Assembly (NCBI GenBank): GCA_002633025.1
Contig: NMRB01002109.1
Coordinates: 6,166-70,165 of the forward strand
Source: Notospermus geniculatus
Lineage: Eukaryota > Nemertea > Pilidiophora > Heteronemertea > Lineidae
DNA length: 64,000 bases
Direction: 5' to 3'
In this document: positions 12,001 to 23,287 of the stretch, one piece after another
Layout: every line of letters begins with the position of its first letter
How positions within the stretch are numbered: the first letter of the stretch is position 1
The notes under the pieces: model-generated
Database searches by the model: none
The model's input: the letters and a program-made list of their open reading frames with translations, nothing else
What the model was told of the DNA's origin: nothing
Position numbers and translations under genes: made by a program

Positions 12001-12800
12001 ATACCTATGTTTCCCGGTACCTATGTGTCCCGGTACCTATGTGTCCCCCCAGTACCCAGGTACCTATGTTTCCCGGTACCTATATATCCCGGTACCTATT
12101 TGTCCCGGTACCTATGTGTCCCGATACCTATGTGTCCCAGTACCTATGTGTCCCGGTGTAGTAGCTGATACAGTCCCAAATGGTATAGTCCGGGGATTAA
12201 AATCCTAATTATTATAGTCCGAGGGCCACCAACACTACGGATATAGTCGGACGGACCATCACTGGGTATCATAGTCCAGGTGCACAGGAATAAATGTCCG
12301 GGGTGGACTATGTTATCTGAGGTGGTTTTAGTTATCCAAAATAGAGCACAAAGAACGACACACAAAACGATATAATACGGAAAGTCTTCTCCGAAATTCG
12401 CAAATTTTCGACCCCATGCGGGGTCTTCCTCAGGCACTTTCCAGTAAGAAGCAACATTAAAGACTGTCTTTTCTAGATAAATTGGGGTCGAACATAGTCC
12501 ACCCACCCCGGACATTTATTCCTGGTGCTGGAACTCTATGATACCCAGTGATAGTCCGTCGGACTATATCCGTAGTGTTGGTGGCCCTCGGACTATAATA
12601 ATTAGGATCTTAATATTGTGGTGTAGTCCCGAGGACTATACCATCGAGGACAGTATCAGCTATTACACCGGGACACATAGGTACCGGGATACATAGGTAC
12701 CGGGACACATAGGTACCGGGATACATAGGTACCGGGACACATAGGTACCGGGACACATAGGTACCGGGATACATAGGTACCGGAATACATAGGTATGGAC
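12001..12800. repeat. 800-bp palindrome with minisatellite arms
   Basis: A tandem array of a 16-bp unit (CCCGGTACCTATGTGT) fills 12001-12160. The same unit in reverse orientation fills 12660-12795. Between them, 12160-12320 pairs with 12490-12660 (GGACTAT and CCGGGGTGGACTATG motifs). The whole block is a large inverted repeat whose outer arms are minisatellites. Confidence 0.85.
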
Positions 12801-13044
12801 CCGGTGTTTATAGCAGGTTTTTCGGTGTTTTTGGTGATCTACTTTATAACGTTTGCTTGGCGTTTTCCGGCCATCTTGTTTGTCACATGACCAGATGAGA
12901 TCACATGACCACTGAAAATAAGTAGTCTCTGCAGTATGGCGGCCATGATACATCAGAGTCAATGACGATAAATTAATAATAAAAGTCATGACTCTGTGGT
13001 TCAGAGTGGGTCACAATTAGTCTCAGCCAGGCCTGATTACATCT

Positions 13045-13640
13045 TAAAGGGACTAGCAAAATGTTTTCAAGCTTCGGTTATTACAAAATGCTAGTCTTTC
13101 ATGGTAAATTCCCACCGTCAATTCACTTTTTCAATTAAGTGTTAATTATTGGGTTAAGTGTTAATTACTGGCACCCAGACAAATCAGTCATCACCACACC
13201 ATGGAGCATTCACCACGTCACTGGGAACCTATCGTTGTATGTATTTCATGGAGCCAGCTTGTACTCTATTATGTTGAGTAGGTTCCCAGTGACGTGGTGA
13301 ATGCTCCATGGTGTGGTGATAACTGATTTGTCTGGACTTTTTCAATTAAGTGTTAATTACTGGCACCCAGACAAATCAGTCATCACCACACCACACCATG
13401 GAGCATTCACCACGTCACTGGGAACCTATCGTTGTATGTATTGTATGGAGCGAGCTTGTACTCTTGTATGTTGATTAGGTTCCCAGTGACGTGGTGAATG
13501 CTGCATGGTGTGGTGATAACTGATTTGTCTGGGTGCCAGTAATTAACATTTAATTGAAAAAGTGAATTGACGGTGGGAATGTATGATGAAAGACTAGCAT
13601 GTTGTAATAACCGAAGCTTGAAAAAAAATTTCCTATTCCC
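13045..13640. repeat. Palindrome containing two tandem inner hairpins
   Basis: The outer arms pair (CAAGCTTCGGTTATTACA with TGTAATAACCGAAGCTTG). Inside, the hairpin built on CACCACGTCACTGGGAACCT occurs twice (about 13180-13335 and 13365-13535) as a direct duplication. No coding capacity. Confidence 0.8.
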
Positions 13641-13724
13641 TTTAATTTGCTTTACATCATATTTTATATAGCTTTACAGTACAGTACAGTTCAGTATCAC
13701 AATTGACATCCCTAAGACTTTGCG

Positions 13725-13885
13725 TAAGTTACGCGTAACGTTTTGGTTGCTCGTAACTCACCGCGTAATTCGCGCGTACGGAAATTATACGCATGTAAAT
13801 CTGCGAGAAATATCGCGTAACATACAGGCAAGTTCTTACGCGTGAGTTACGCACAAGTTACGCCCAGGTTACGCAGATACACTGT
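13725..13885. repeat. GCGTAA/TTACGC-dense patch
   Basis: About 160 bp carries many copies of CGTAA or TTACG in both orientations, for example GCGTAAGTTACGCGTAACG. It is CpG-rich compared with its surroundings and its function is unknown. Confidence 0.6.
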
Positions 13886-14587
13886 TGTTGAATGTTCTGA
13901 GAATTTCCATTCATTTCCAATAACCGTTTTTCTGAATTATTTCTGTGCGTGTGGGTCGATTTCAATGAAACTTCATCAGCTGATTGGGACATTACGGGAC
14001 AATGGTTGCTGTGGCTGGTGTTCTGAAAACAGTGCGTCGTGGATGTATATCAAAGTGCAAAGCATTGGGATTGATTTATTCCTGATTTGGAGAAGTCAAG
14101 TGAGGAGAGCTAAGCTGCTTTATTGCTCTCTGTCCTACTGCAAACTTGCCACATAGGCCCTAAAAGTCATGTTCATGTTGAATTTAGGGTTGTTGGCTCC
14201 CCTAGCTTCCACTGTGGGAGTTATTTAGGAGAGGTGTTGGCTTTCATTTATAGCAAGAGTTATTTTTAGCTCGTACTTATTTTTCATTTCATGCACTGAT
14301 TAACCCTTTGCCACCCATATAGTTATTCCGCTTCATTAAATCACCAATTCATTTCGTTATTCTGAAAGAGTGCACACAATTTCTTGACTTCACTTTTTTC
14401 AAGTCATCCCCGAGTCACACATTGAAACTGAAATCAATATTAACCCTTTGTCACCCAGTCACTTATTCATTTCTCAAAAGCTCAGTTAGTAACAACGGCT
14501 ATCCAATAGGTTTACGGGATATAGCCGACCCTTTCATCGGATTTTATCCCTCCATTTTCAGTTTTTCTCCATTGTAACTTGGGCAAG

Positions 14588-17500
14588 ATGAAACTGGCTG
14601 TCATCCTCTTCCTGGTGGTAATGATGGCGATGGTCACCGATCTTTCCTCAGCGTCGCCTGCACTTGAAGAAGGTAAACCTATTAGTGGTGTAACATCTTT
14701 CAATGTGACGCGTGTGCCAGTGTGACATTACAATAGATTGAAGGGGAAAGGCACGATTTGACACTGAGCGACGCACAGAGAAACAGTGACTGTGTCCCAG
14801 TGTGTTCCAAACAATGGGAGTCACACAGAAAAATGGTCACACTGAACCACATTACACCGGGCATGTGACTACGCCCGATGTAGTAGCTGATATAGTCCCC
14901 TTACGGTGTAGTCCGAGCATTATATCCTAGTTATAATAGTCCGGGTCTCATTGAACACTAGGGACCATAGTCCGATGGACTATCATCTCCGGCTATCATA
15001 GTCCTGGCACCAGGAATAATTGCCCAGGGTGGACTATGGTACCTGGGGAGGTTGCCAGTGATGGGTGTCCTATGGAGGCTTTCCAATGGCGAGGCATTGG
15101 AGGACAGCAGTAGAAGACAGCAAATGATTGCCATGGTTTGCTGTTGTTGTTCTTCCAACACTGACACCAAGTGCATTGTTTTCCTCAACATGGCTGTCCA
15201 TTTCAAAGCCTCTGCTGGTGAAAGCAGGGGAAAGTGAGCGCGTTTAACCCGACAGTGAATAAACAAAAATAATCAGGTTTGAAGAAAATGGAGCTATTGG
15301 ATTTGTTGATACAAATTACTCGCTGATGCACAGTTTCAATTGACATGCACTGACCGCTGCACGACAGACTTGTCCATTTTTCGCTAGTACATGTGTTCTG
15401 TTGCCTTAGATGTTTTCAATGGTATATGGGCCTTTCTGAACTTTAAATACTCGGTACCAAAGATCGCCACCCTCCAACTGAAATACATGTTGATAAATCC
15501 TGTCTAAATTTCATTATATTTGAAATCAAAATGCCACATGAACCCTAATGGCCCCCAGATACTAGTATCAGTTGTCTTCATCTTAGAAGAACGATCAGGG
15601 CCAATAGTCCGCCGGACTATCATAATCTAGGAAAGAAAGTGTGATGGACAAACGTCCCTGGGAATAATGGTCCGCGGACCACATCCCCCGAGGATATAGT
15701 CCGGCGGACATTCATCCCTAGGAGTAGTTGTTCACGGGACTATAAATTCGTGACAAAATAGTCCGCCGGTCAGCAACCACTAGTCCACAGCGTCTGGGGT
15801 ACCATGACTCCCGCATCATACAACTGCCACGGACAAATATTTTAAATGATACAGAAAAATTCCTTATAGTTTCTTGCGACTGCTCGTCTAATGCTCCGTT
15901 TCTTGTCAGAGCATGCCTCGTACATTTTCTCCGAAAGTATACCTCGCTTGGGTCAATTGTGAGCTTACGTTCTCTACTCACAGTACCCGAAGACGTGGAG
16001 GTTGAGTCATTGCCTCAGGCCAGTGAAGTGGCTAGTGGAACACAAGCTCATTTATGGGGAAAAAAATTACGTCACACCCTTTGGCCAGCTAGACGTTAAA
16101 TTGAAAAAAAAACGAAAAGGGCATCAGCATGGGATCTAACTCAGAGCATTCCATGCAGTAACCTCTGCCGTTCCACTACACCACAACGACGGTTGATATC
16201 GGTGTTGACCACATTTTAGGCTTGAATGCATTGAATCGCCATACATTAAAAAGGATTCATGACTGAACGGACTTCATTATCAGGGGGACCATGATTACTG
16301 TCACTGCTGTGATAGGTGATATTGTCCTATGGGGAATATAGTCCCCTTTCATCTCTTATGAAGGCTAGGAATAGTCGTCCGGTCAGGACATTTATACCGG
16401 AGGACCATGGACCCTGGCGGAGTATATCGCCTGTCACACCGGCAACAAGCAATGATAGAAATAACGTTGATAGAAACGGTTGGCGACAATCAAATCAAGG
16501 GAACATGGACCGTTGATTTTTCACCACGCAAGTTGCTTTTCGATAAGAATCGTACCTATCCGTAGCAAATGACGTAGGCCTAATATACAGTTGCCTGGTA
16601 CTTGCCGGAAAAATTGCCGGTCTTTCCGTCATTCTTTTGTAAACACCCGGGCAAGTCGTAAAGTCATGCGAAGCGATTCTGGGGCCTGATTTACGAAAGC
16701 ATCGCTAAGTTAGCGAGCACGCAAACCTCTCGCAATCCCAAAATTCATAGTTTCAAAACCCACGCCTTTTAGCGAAATTAGCGAAATCGCTGTTTCTACG
16801 CCAGCCCTCACAAAACGTTTGCGTGGTATTTGCAAAGGTCTCCCTCTTTTCGCGATATCGCATTTCACACGTTAGTATTTTGCTAACGCTTCATTTTTAT
16901 CTGAGCTGACCAAAGGTCAGCGGAGGTTGTCAAATCTGCGTGTCTGCTTTGTTATGGTGTGGAGATATATTCCATAAGCAATGCCTATTTATCAAAATTT
17001 ACCCCAAAACTATACGTTGCAGTAATGACAGCACCTGATGGTATTGGTCCATAAAATGCAAAAATTTCAAAAAATCGGCTAATTCAGCACTGCTGGCTAC
17101 AAAAAGAGTGGATTGTGTATCGCTTTCATACAAATAACCCAAAATTCTGGTGAAATATATGTATTTATTCTATCCTACACTGACTAATTACTCAAGTATG
17201 TTTTTTTTGTCACGAAACCACCCACATGTATACGTTTTTATTTCAGTGCTGACCAAGAAGAAAAGGTAGGCCACACCCAGAGTCCTCTACTACATCCGAA
17301 GGTTTACATTTCTACCTGTAATTAGCCAAGAAGATTTGATTTGCGTTCTTCTCTGAATCATTGTCAAACACAAACATGGTGTCCTAGCATAGCGTGCCAT
17401 TTCCATCGGTCGAGGATTTTTTTCCATATACCATCGTCGTTAGTTCATCATTTGCCACCAGGAGCGCTCTATACCACTACCAAATATGGTAGATATAGGT

Positions 17501-20500
17501 TAATGTATGCTACACGGGAAATTCCCTGGTTGACAGCATCGCACGTGGAGACCCACTGAACCACGGGAAATTTACCTTCATCTAGCTAGCAGCGAGAAGA
17601 AACCGACGAAATCCCTTTTTATTATTTCTCAAAGGTGCCCCCTATGTATTGACTAAGGTTCATTCCCATTTCGCCAAATTCCCAGTTCGCCAAAAAAAGT
17701 TCCATTTCGCCAAATCCCATTTTGCCGAATTCCCATTTCGCCAAATTCCCATTTTGCCAAATTCCCAATTTACCAAATTCCCATTTGGCCAAATTCCCAT
17801 TTGGCCAAATTCCCGTTTGGCCAAAGTCCCGTTTTGCCAAATTCCCATTTCGCCAAATTTGTTATTCAGGCTATAACCCCTAATCGAATGGACCGATCCA
17901 ATGCAAAGTACTTCAAAATAGAGCGTTAGGGTTAGGATAAGGCCCTTGGTTATCAAACTGTTTCACTCAGGATCTGGAAAGGATGGGGCCTATGTCTCCA
18001 CCTTCAAAAAGGACGGGGTAATGCACAAGGTTACACAACTCTAGCAGTGTTTGTTTCCTTGACTATATAATATGCGCTTATGTCAGTGCAGATACATGTA
18101 TATGAAGGGAGCAAACACTGTAACCCAAAGCATGTCAGAAGAGCAAAAGAAAATTGAAATTAAAGATAATGTATCACGGATATTTTCGCGGGCCACGAAA
18201 TTCATTGTTTATTTACATTTTGTTTGTTTATGTCCAGGCTTTCTTTGTCTTACCATGTCGCAAAAGTCCAAAATAACATAATGTAAACATTCATGTTTAC
18301 AAACATTGAATGTAAACAATGAAGTCGTGATATATTATCTTTAAAAGCAATCGTTATCGTTGAAGAATTTACCTAGAAAATAACATCAGGAATGAATACC
18401 ATTCGCTTACATGTAATTTGTTACACTTCTGACCCTGCTTCAAAAATTGTTAATATATTGAAAGATTCATTTTGAAAGAACACAGGGGGTGTCAAGTAAT
18501 TTTTTTGGCGAAACGGGAATTTGGCGAAATGGGAATTTGGCCAAATGGGAATTTGGCGAAACGGGAATTTGGCGAAATGGGAATTTGGCATATTGGGAAT
18601 TTGGCGAAATGGGATTTTGGCAAAATGGGAATTTGGCGATTTGGGAATTTGGGCAAATGGGTATTTGGCGAAATGGCATTTGGCAAAATGGGATTTGGCG
18701 AAATGGGATTTGGCGAAATGGGAAGTCACCATTGACTAACTGTCCCCACCATGTACTACTCGAGCATGGAGAAGGCCTTGGACCTCGTAACAAGAGGCCA
18801 TGGGCCTTGCGCTCAGCTGACTATGACCTGGCAAGTCAAGAGGTTGACTGGGGAAACGTTAGACAAGTATGAATATTTGACCTTTTAATGGCAAGCAAGC
18901 AAATATCGAAGATCTCAAGTTATGGAGCAGAATGCGAAATCCCAAATGGCCACCCATCTTAGCTTTGTTTGATACCAAACATAGCTACCTTCACTCAACC
19001 TACGCCTGGACATGAAGTAGGTAAATAGGCCATGGAAGTAGGTCAGTTCATACCGACACTTCATTAGCTTCACTTTGATACCAAACATGACTACCTTGGC
19101 TCAACTGGTCTTTAAGTAGGTCACCAGGTCATGGAAATCGGTCAGCTCAAACGTACACTTTATTAGCTATAGTTTGATACCAAACATGATGACCTTGGCT
19201 CAACTGGTCTTTAAAGCTGAACTTAATAGATATAAACCCCAAGCGGCAGTGGTAGAAATTACGAACAGCCACAAGGCACTTCCAAACTACCTCTGAAAAC
19301 GATACACCCACTCAGACGGTCACAGTTGGTTTCACTTGCCATGACGCTCTGGAACAGTAAAGATCTCAGGACAGATGCCAAATGAGAAAAAACGAAAAAT
19401 TATCTGTGATGGCACCGGGATTCCTACCCACCGAGATTCGAATTTATTACTTGTTTTTATTCAAATCACCCAATATCGCCAAACNGGGGGGGGGGGGGGC
19501 ATCCACGCTACCAATGATTGTAGGGCTCACAATATCATCATGACAAATATAACTGATACATTGTCTGAAGTCAAGGCCTCAGCCTGTTCCAGTTTCAGTT
19601 CTCAGATGTGACAAAATTGACATGACCACAGGGGCTGTCTCAGAAGTACCGGTAGGCCTATTGTCTACTTGACCAATAGTAGTGGGATTTATTTAGTAAG
19701 CATAGGCCTACTGATGCAAAAGAGGCATTTTCTTTTGAAATTTTTAGAATATTGCTTACCTCATCCACCACTAGTAAGGTCATCTGGACTTGTTCCCATC
19801 TTTTATAACCCCTTACCACCCATTATTTACTACCAATTCAAATGGGTGTCAAAAGATATCTATCTCGATTCATCAAAAATTAATTGCAGGCCTATTATCT
19901 GATGTTAACCCCTCCTCACCCAGTAGGTCTAACACGATATCTATCGCTATTCACAAATGATTATTAACCCCCTTCCCACCCAAATGTGTCCAGAAATAGG
20001 TCTGATATGATACAACATCATGACGAATTAACCCCTTCCCAACCAGTGGGTGCAATACGACATCTATCTCCATTCACCGAGAGATATTGACCCCTTCCTA
20101 CCCAAGTGGTCTAATATTAAGATACCCGTTTCGAGTCTGAAAGTGATACCCCTTTCTGCTGATTTCCACGAGGAATGCTTGTGAACCATAAAAAAGGCGC
20201 ACTGTTGTATCTTGTTTCGCCTGTCTCAACCTCTTGAGTTGGCAGGTCATAGTCAGCTGAGCGTAAGGCCCATGGGCCTCTTGTTTAAAACTGAACCAAT
20301 GCAATTTTAAAGCTTTCATGTTTCTGTAAACGAAGAAATTTTCAAATTTTCAATCGGAGCTTCCATATCGTAATTATGAAGAATTTATCTCAAAGTTTCA
20401 GTCGAAACTCCGGTCATCAGTCCAAGTTTTATTTTATAGTCGACCTTTCCTAATTGTCCCAAGACCAAGATCACGAAATAATAAGTCCCATTCATCGTAG

Positions 20501-21443
20501 GCCAAGTTAATGGCGTCAATTTCATAAGAGGTTACGTAGGCTCTCCTGCCTTCATTGAAAAGGATGAATTACCAAAGGTGACACCGGCACTCATCTCACA
20601 CAAAAGACCGCCTGGGCTTGGATTACTCGATAAAGTATCACCAGGAGTAACTATTGTTGACCAGGCCATGAATAGGCCTATTCACATTATTCAGCAGGCT
20701 GGGTAGATCTAAATGAGATGGAAGGAATAGCCCTGACTTGACTGGAAAACCGAACGAAATTCATTTTGGAAAAATGCTCTGTAACTTCTGCCCACCACCG
20801 AATTTTTTAAACCTGAAAAAAGCATTTTGCTGGGAAACAAACATGCTTTAAAGTGGCGTTTGTTTGGTTCCTTTGAAATGACCAATAAAAAATCACGTTT
20901 TTTTAGGGAAATTACAAACTTTTACCAGAAATGCATTTTATCAAAAATCAAGGTAATTTTTGTCTCAAAATGTGCCTTAAGGTCCTAAATATCTGCATAA
21001 AAAGCAAAAGTTAATCCACTGAAGGTTTTGGGAAATATTTAGGTTCATCAGGTGTGCATTTACCTTTGATTAAGGGTGTACATGCTGTATAGAAAACATA
21101 CACAATTCTCTGTCACTGCTACTGGATATAAGATACTGCACGCATGTTCGGGGTGATGGGTCAAGTAGGACAACATCCACCGATGTCTGGGGTGGTCACA
21201 CGACCTGTCACAACTAATTTTTAATAGATATATCACCCTGTACCTGGTGATCGTTTTTCTGGAGTCTGTCTAGGAAAACTTGCTGTCCGTTTACTTTCCT
21301 ACAAGAGTGTAAATGTACATTTTATCTTTCTTTTCAGACAACCTCCAATGTGCCTGGGAAATGGACAAAAATGTCGCCATAGTTATCATTGTTGTAATGG
21401 GAGGTGCATGGGTCGCCAAGGTGGACCGTTCTACTGCAGGTGA
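14588..21443 (+). CDS. Secreted cystine-knot (knottin) peptide precursor, 3-4 small exons
   Basis: Exon 1 (14588-14672) encodes a signal peptide (starts MKLAVILFLVV, A/S-rich cleavage area) and ends in phase 1 at donor GTAAAC. A 19-nt microexon (17247-17265, acceptor TTTTATTTCAG, donor GTAGGC) encodes LTKKKR across its junctions, a likely furin-type site. Exon 4 (21338-21443, acceptor TCTTTCTTTTCAG) begins with Gln right after the cleavage site and ends at TGA 21441. It carries six cysteines spaced C-x6-C-x5-C-C-x3-C-x9-C, the framework of inhibitor-cystine-knot peptides. All junction phases agree, giving about 69 residues, or about 82 if the in-phase exon at 15984-16022 is included. A small disulfide-rich peptide released outside the cell is expected; defence, protease inhibition, signalling or toxin-like action are all possible. 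The start has A at -3, and a CCAAT motif lies about 85 bp upstream. Exon calls are by eye. Confidence 0.75.
14880..15060. repeat. GGACTAT-palindrome block in knottin intron 1
   Basis: Repeated ATAGTCC/GGACTAT pairs occur with the phrase GTAGTAGCTGATA and ATAATTGCCCAGGGTGG, resembling the centre of the 12.0-12.8 kb palindrome. Related blocks are at 15600-15780 and 16318-16430. Confidence 0.65.
15600..15780. repeat. GGACTAT-palindrome block 2
   Basis: AATAGTCCGCCGGACTAT and later AGTCCGGCGGACATTCATCC repeat the theme of the 14880 block. It ends about 200 bp before the optional exon acceptor. Confidence 0.6.
15984..16099 (+). CDS. Optional or alternative exon of the knottin gene
   Basis: A good acceptor (CTACTCACAG) opens a frame continuous with the phase-1 signal exon: an acidic stretch PEDVEVESLPQ, then a stop at 16097-16099. 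If a donor at 16023 (GTGAAG, phase 1) is used, the exon is 39 nt, symmetrical, and inserts an acidic propeptide before the KKKR microexon. If it is not spliced out, the product ends in a basic tail (WGKKLRHTLWPARR) without the cysteine knot. Which form is made cannot be told from sequence. Confidence 0.5.
16318..16430. repeat. GGACTAT-type block 3, diverged
   Basis: TTGTCCTATGGGGAATATAG and TCGTCCGGTCAGGACATTTA are decayed forms of the same units. It lies between the optional exon and the KKKR microexon. Confidence 0.4.
17661..18727. repeat. Inverted pair of 17-bp minisatellite arrays
   Basis: TTCCCATTTCGCCAAA-type units fill 17661-17862. The reverse complement (TTTGGCGAAATGGGAA) fills 18507-18727. 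The 640 bp between them is not itself palindromic. Long frames on both strands here are repeat artefacts. The layout copies that of 12001-12800 with an unrelated unit. Confidence 0.85.
18788..20286. mobile_element. Interspersed element with AAGAGGCCATGGGCC ends
   Basis: AACAAGAGGCCATGGGCCTT at the left (followed by GCGCTCAGCTGA) is mirrored by GGCCCATGGGCCTCTTGTTT at the right. The left end recurs at 39078-39379 before an assembly gap. The interior holds degenerate repeats (next entry) and a run of G with one N at 19485. No transposase seen. Confidence 0.65.
19790..20105. repeat. Degenerate tandem repeat, about 65-70 bp
   Basis: TTAACCCCTTCCCACCCA-type boxes recur, each followed by an ATATCTATC-like phrase. 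Similar TTAACCCTTTG-CACCCA boxes occur at 14300-14460. Confidence 0.55.
21250..21310. repeat. Solo end of a TA-type element, next to the knottin exon
   Basis: CTTGCTGTCCGTTTACTTTC ... GAGTGTA matches the right end of the foldback at 25269-26294. It ends about 30 bp before the acceptor of the cysteine-knot exon. Confidence 0.55.
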
Positions 21444-22044
21444 TTGCTGGTGCTCGTAAATAGCCGTGCATTCTCTCGGATGAACTTCATCAGCGGTACA
21501 GTGACTTGCAGATTTCATGTAACAAGTTCACAGTATGAATGACGAATAAAATGAGAATGCTCTATTCACAATATATCTCTACTTATTATTTTTCTCCAGT
21601 AACCACCTCGGTGCGTTACAACGACTATGGGCGGTTATATCCACAAATGATGATGTTACAAAACAAAGACGTTGTTATAGTCATGTTATCCAGTCGTTTG
21701 GACCATCTCGAGTCATCGTTAAAGAAACGTAGGTGGCGCTGCACTCGTAAAGACGACCTAGAGTCGTAGCTAAGATAGTCGCTGCGCGGGCCTGTATCAT
21801 TTGTAACACTTCGTGTCTTTCCATCATTCTACATCTCGAGACTGTCTCGAGGATTCCAGGGCCGCCTAACATCTTGGCTACGACTAGAGATCGTCCCGAG
21901 GACTGCAGCGGCACCCAACGTCTTTCTTAAGGGCACCGCACGGGAATTTTTTTTTCCTGAACCTTTCAGCAATGTATTGCGGACTTAGAATATTTTCAGT
22001 AAAATGAAAAGCGCGAGAGAAGAAGCAGTGGAAAAAATCGGGCC

Positions 22045-22115
22045 CTAGCAGAGACTCGATCCAGGGATCTGCGGTGTGTAAGCCCAACGCTCTAACCACT
22101 AGGCTACCGAGGCAG
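22045..22115 (-). mobile_element. tRNA-derived SINE head
   Basis: On the minus strand, box A TAGCCTAGTGGTTAGAGCG and box B GGATCGAGTCTC are about 26 bp apart with a CTTACAC anticodon-loop-like stretch (Val-like). The poor stem pairing and setting favour a SINE over a working tRNA gene. Confidence 0.65.
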
Positions 22116-22167
22116 CCGGCAGCGAGGGTGGTGATTCTGAGTCTTATACAACAAATCTTATATAATA

Positions 22168-22203
22168 CCCTAACCCTAACCCTAACCCTATCCCTAATCC
22201 TTA
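22168..22203. repeat. Interstitial telomere-like run
   Basis: About five CCCTAA units (ACCCTAACCCTAACCCTAAC) are followed by degenerate ones. The run sits beside the SINE inside the nested element. Confidence 0.8.
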
Positions 22204-23287
22204 CCCCCACGACCCAGTTATCCCCCCACGCGCGTTGAAAAAGTGTTTTACTCCAAAGTAAGTGTCCCTCTTACGACTATAATAGTAACTACAAAATGTA
22301 CAGTGTATTTCCTGAAAGGTTCAGGAAAAAAAATTTGCGCACCGCACACTAGCGACTAAATTGAGGAGACCAGCGACGCGACTGTCGACTACGACGTCGC
22401 AGGCGATAATCGCCTGTGAGGTCGCTGAGCTAATTTCGCACACGGCAGTTTCCTAGGACGATCCGCAAACGGGCGACTATTTTGCTGGAGACGGTCGCGG
22501 TAGCAGTGGACTCTGCCAAGCGATCAAACGTTCGACATGTTGAACTTTCGGTCGCTTGGTTGCGGGGACTTACCGCGCGACCAAATTGTGTAATTCAGTC
22601 GCGTAACAATCTGCCGCAAAGAGGAGACCAAAAAGTAAAAATGTTCAGTCGCTGGCCTGGTTGCAAGGCCGATCGCCCAGAAAATCGCTCGAAAAATCGC
22701 TAGTGTGCGGAGCCCTTTACGTACGACTCGAGATGGTCCCAACGACTGCAGCGCCACTAAACGTCATGTCCTCCTTAGCTGTAGTCTCGGGCACCCAGTC
22801 GTTCATATGTAGATATGAACCTCTGGGCCACACCGGCATTTCCACTGTAATACAGTGCATTGTGGGTAATGCTGTAGCTGATCACGTGACATAAGATGGT
22901 TGCTTCCATTAATGGATTATATTTCACCTCAGAACCTTCCAAAATGTCTGAATCTGGCAATGAATCGATTGCTAAAGTGATCTGAAACACCGTACCGGAC
23001 AGCATCATCCGTTTGGAAGACGTAGTCGAAAAATCCCAACTGACATTTATGGTCGTCGCCGTGATGAAATCACATGATCAATTATCTTGCCCAATCAGCA
23101 GCCGGATTGTGATTTTCAAACGGGAGGAATCGCCGGATTGAAATGAATGACTAGCTCTGTCCCTGATTAGCCAATCAGCGACGGGTGTTGAAATAAAATC
23201 ACCGTCACAACAGAATCGGCGCTCTGCCCCAGACCCTCGTATATGCTATGCATTATACAGCGTCTGGGCGCCCGAGACTACCTTAGC

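Larger units (their letters stand above)
21942..22338. mobile_element. Nested element with 9-bp target duplication
   Basis: It is flanked by GCACCGCAC at 21933-21941 and 22339-22347. The termini are inverted (TTTTTTTTCCTGAACCTTTC against GAAAGGTTCAGGAAAAAAAA). An 8-9 bp duplication points to hAT- or Mutator/P-like transposition. It contains a tRNA-derived SINE and a TTAGGG-type run. Confidence 0.75.
21930..22716. mobile_element. PIF/Harbinger-like MITE, interrupted
   Basis: AGGGCACCGCAC...ACTAGCGA at the left pairs with TCGCTAGTGTGCGGAGCCCT at the right. TTA duplications lie at 21927-21929 and 22717-22719. A second element is inserted after its first 12 bp. Confidence 0.75.

Noticed and set aside
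11972-12208. Frame rich in YVSRYLCVPVPMCPGT
   Set aside because: Translation of a 16-bp minisatellite; no signal or domain.
12001-12795. Regularly spaced short repeats that might suggest a CRISPR array
   Set aside because: Units are contiguous without spacers and the genome is eukaryotic.
17622-18872. Frames rich in NLAKWEFG or FPFRQIPISPN repeats
   Set aside because: They are translations of the 17-bp minisatellite arrays, in all phases and both strands.
22045-22115. Functional tRNA gene
   Set aside because: A and B boxes are present but stems pair poorly and it sits in a transposon; called a SINE instead.
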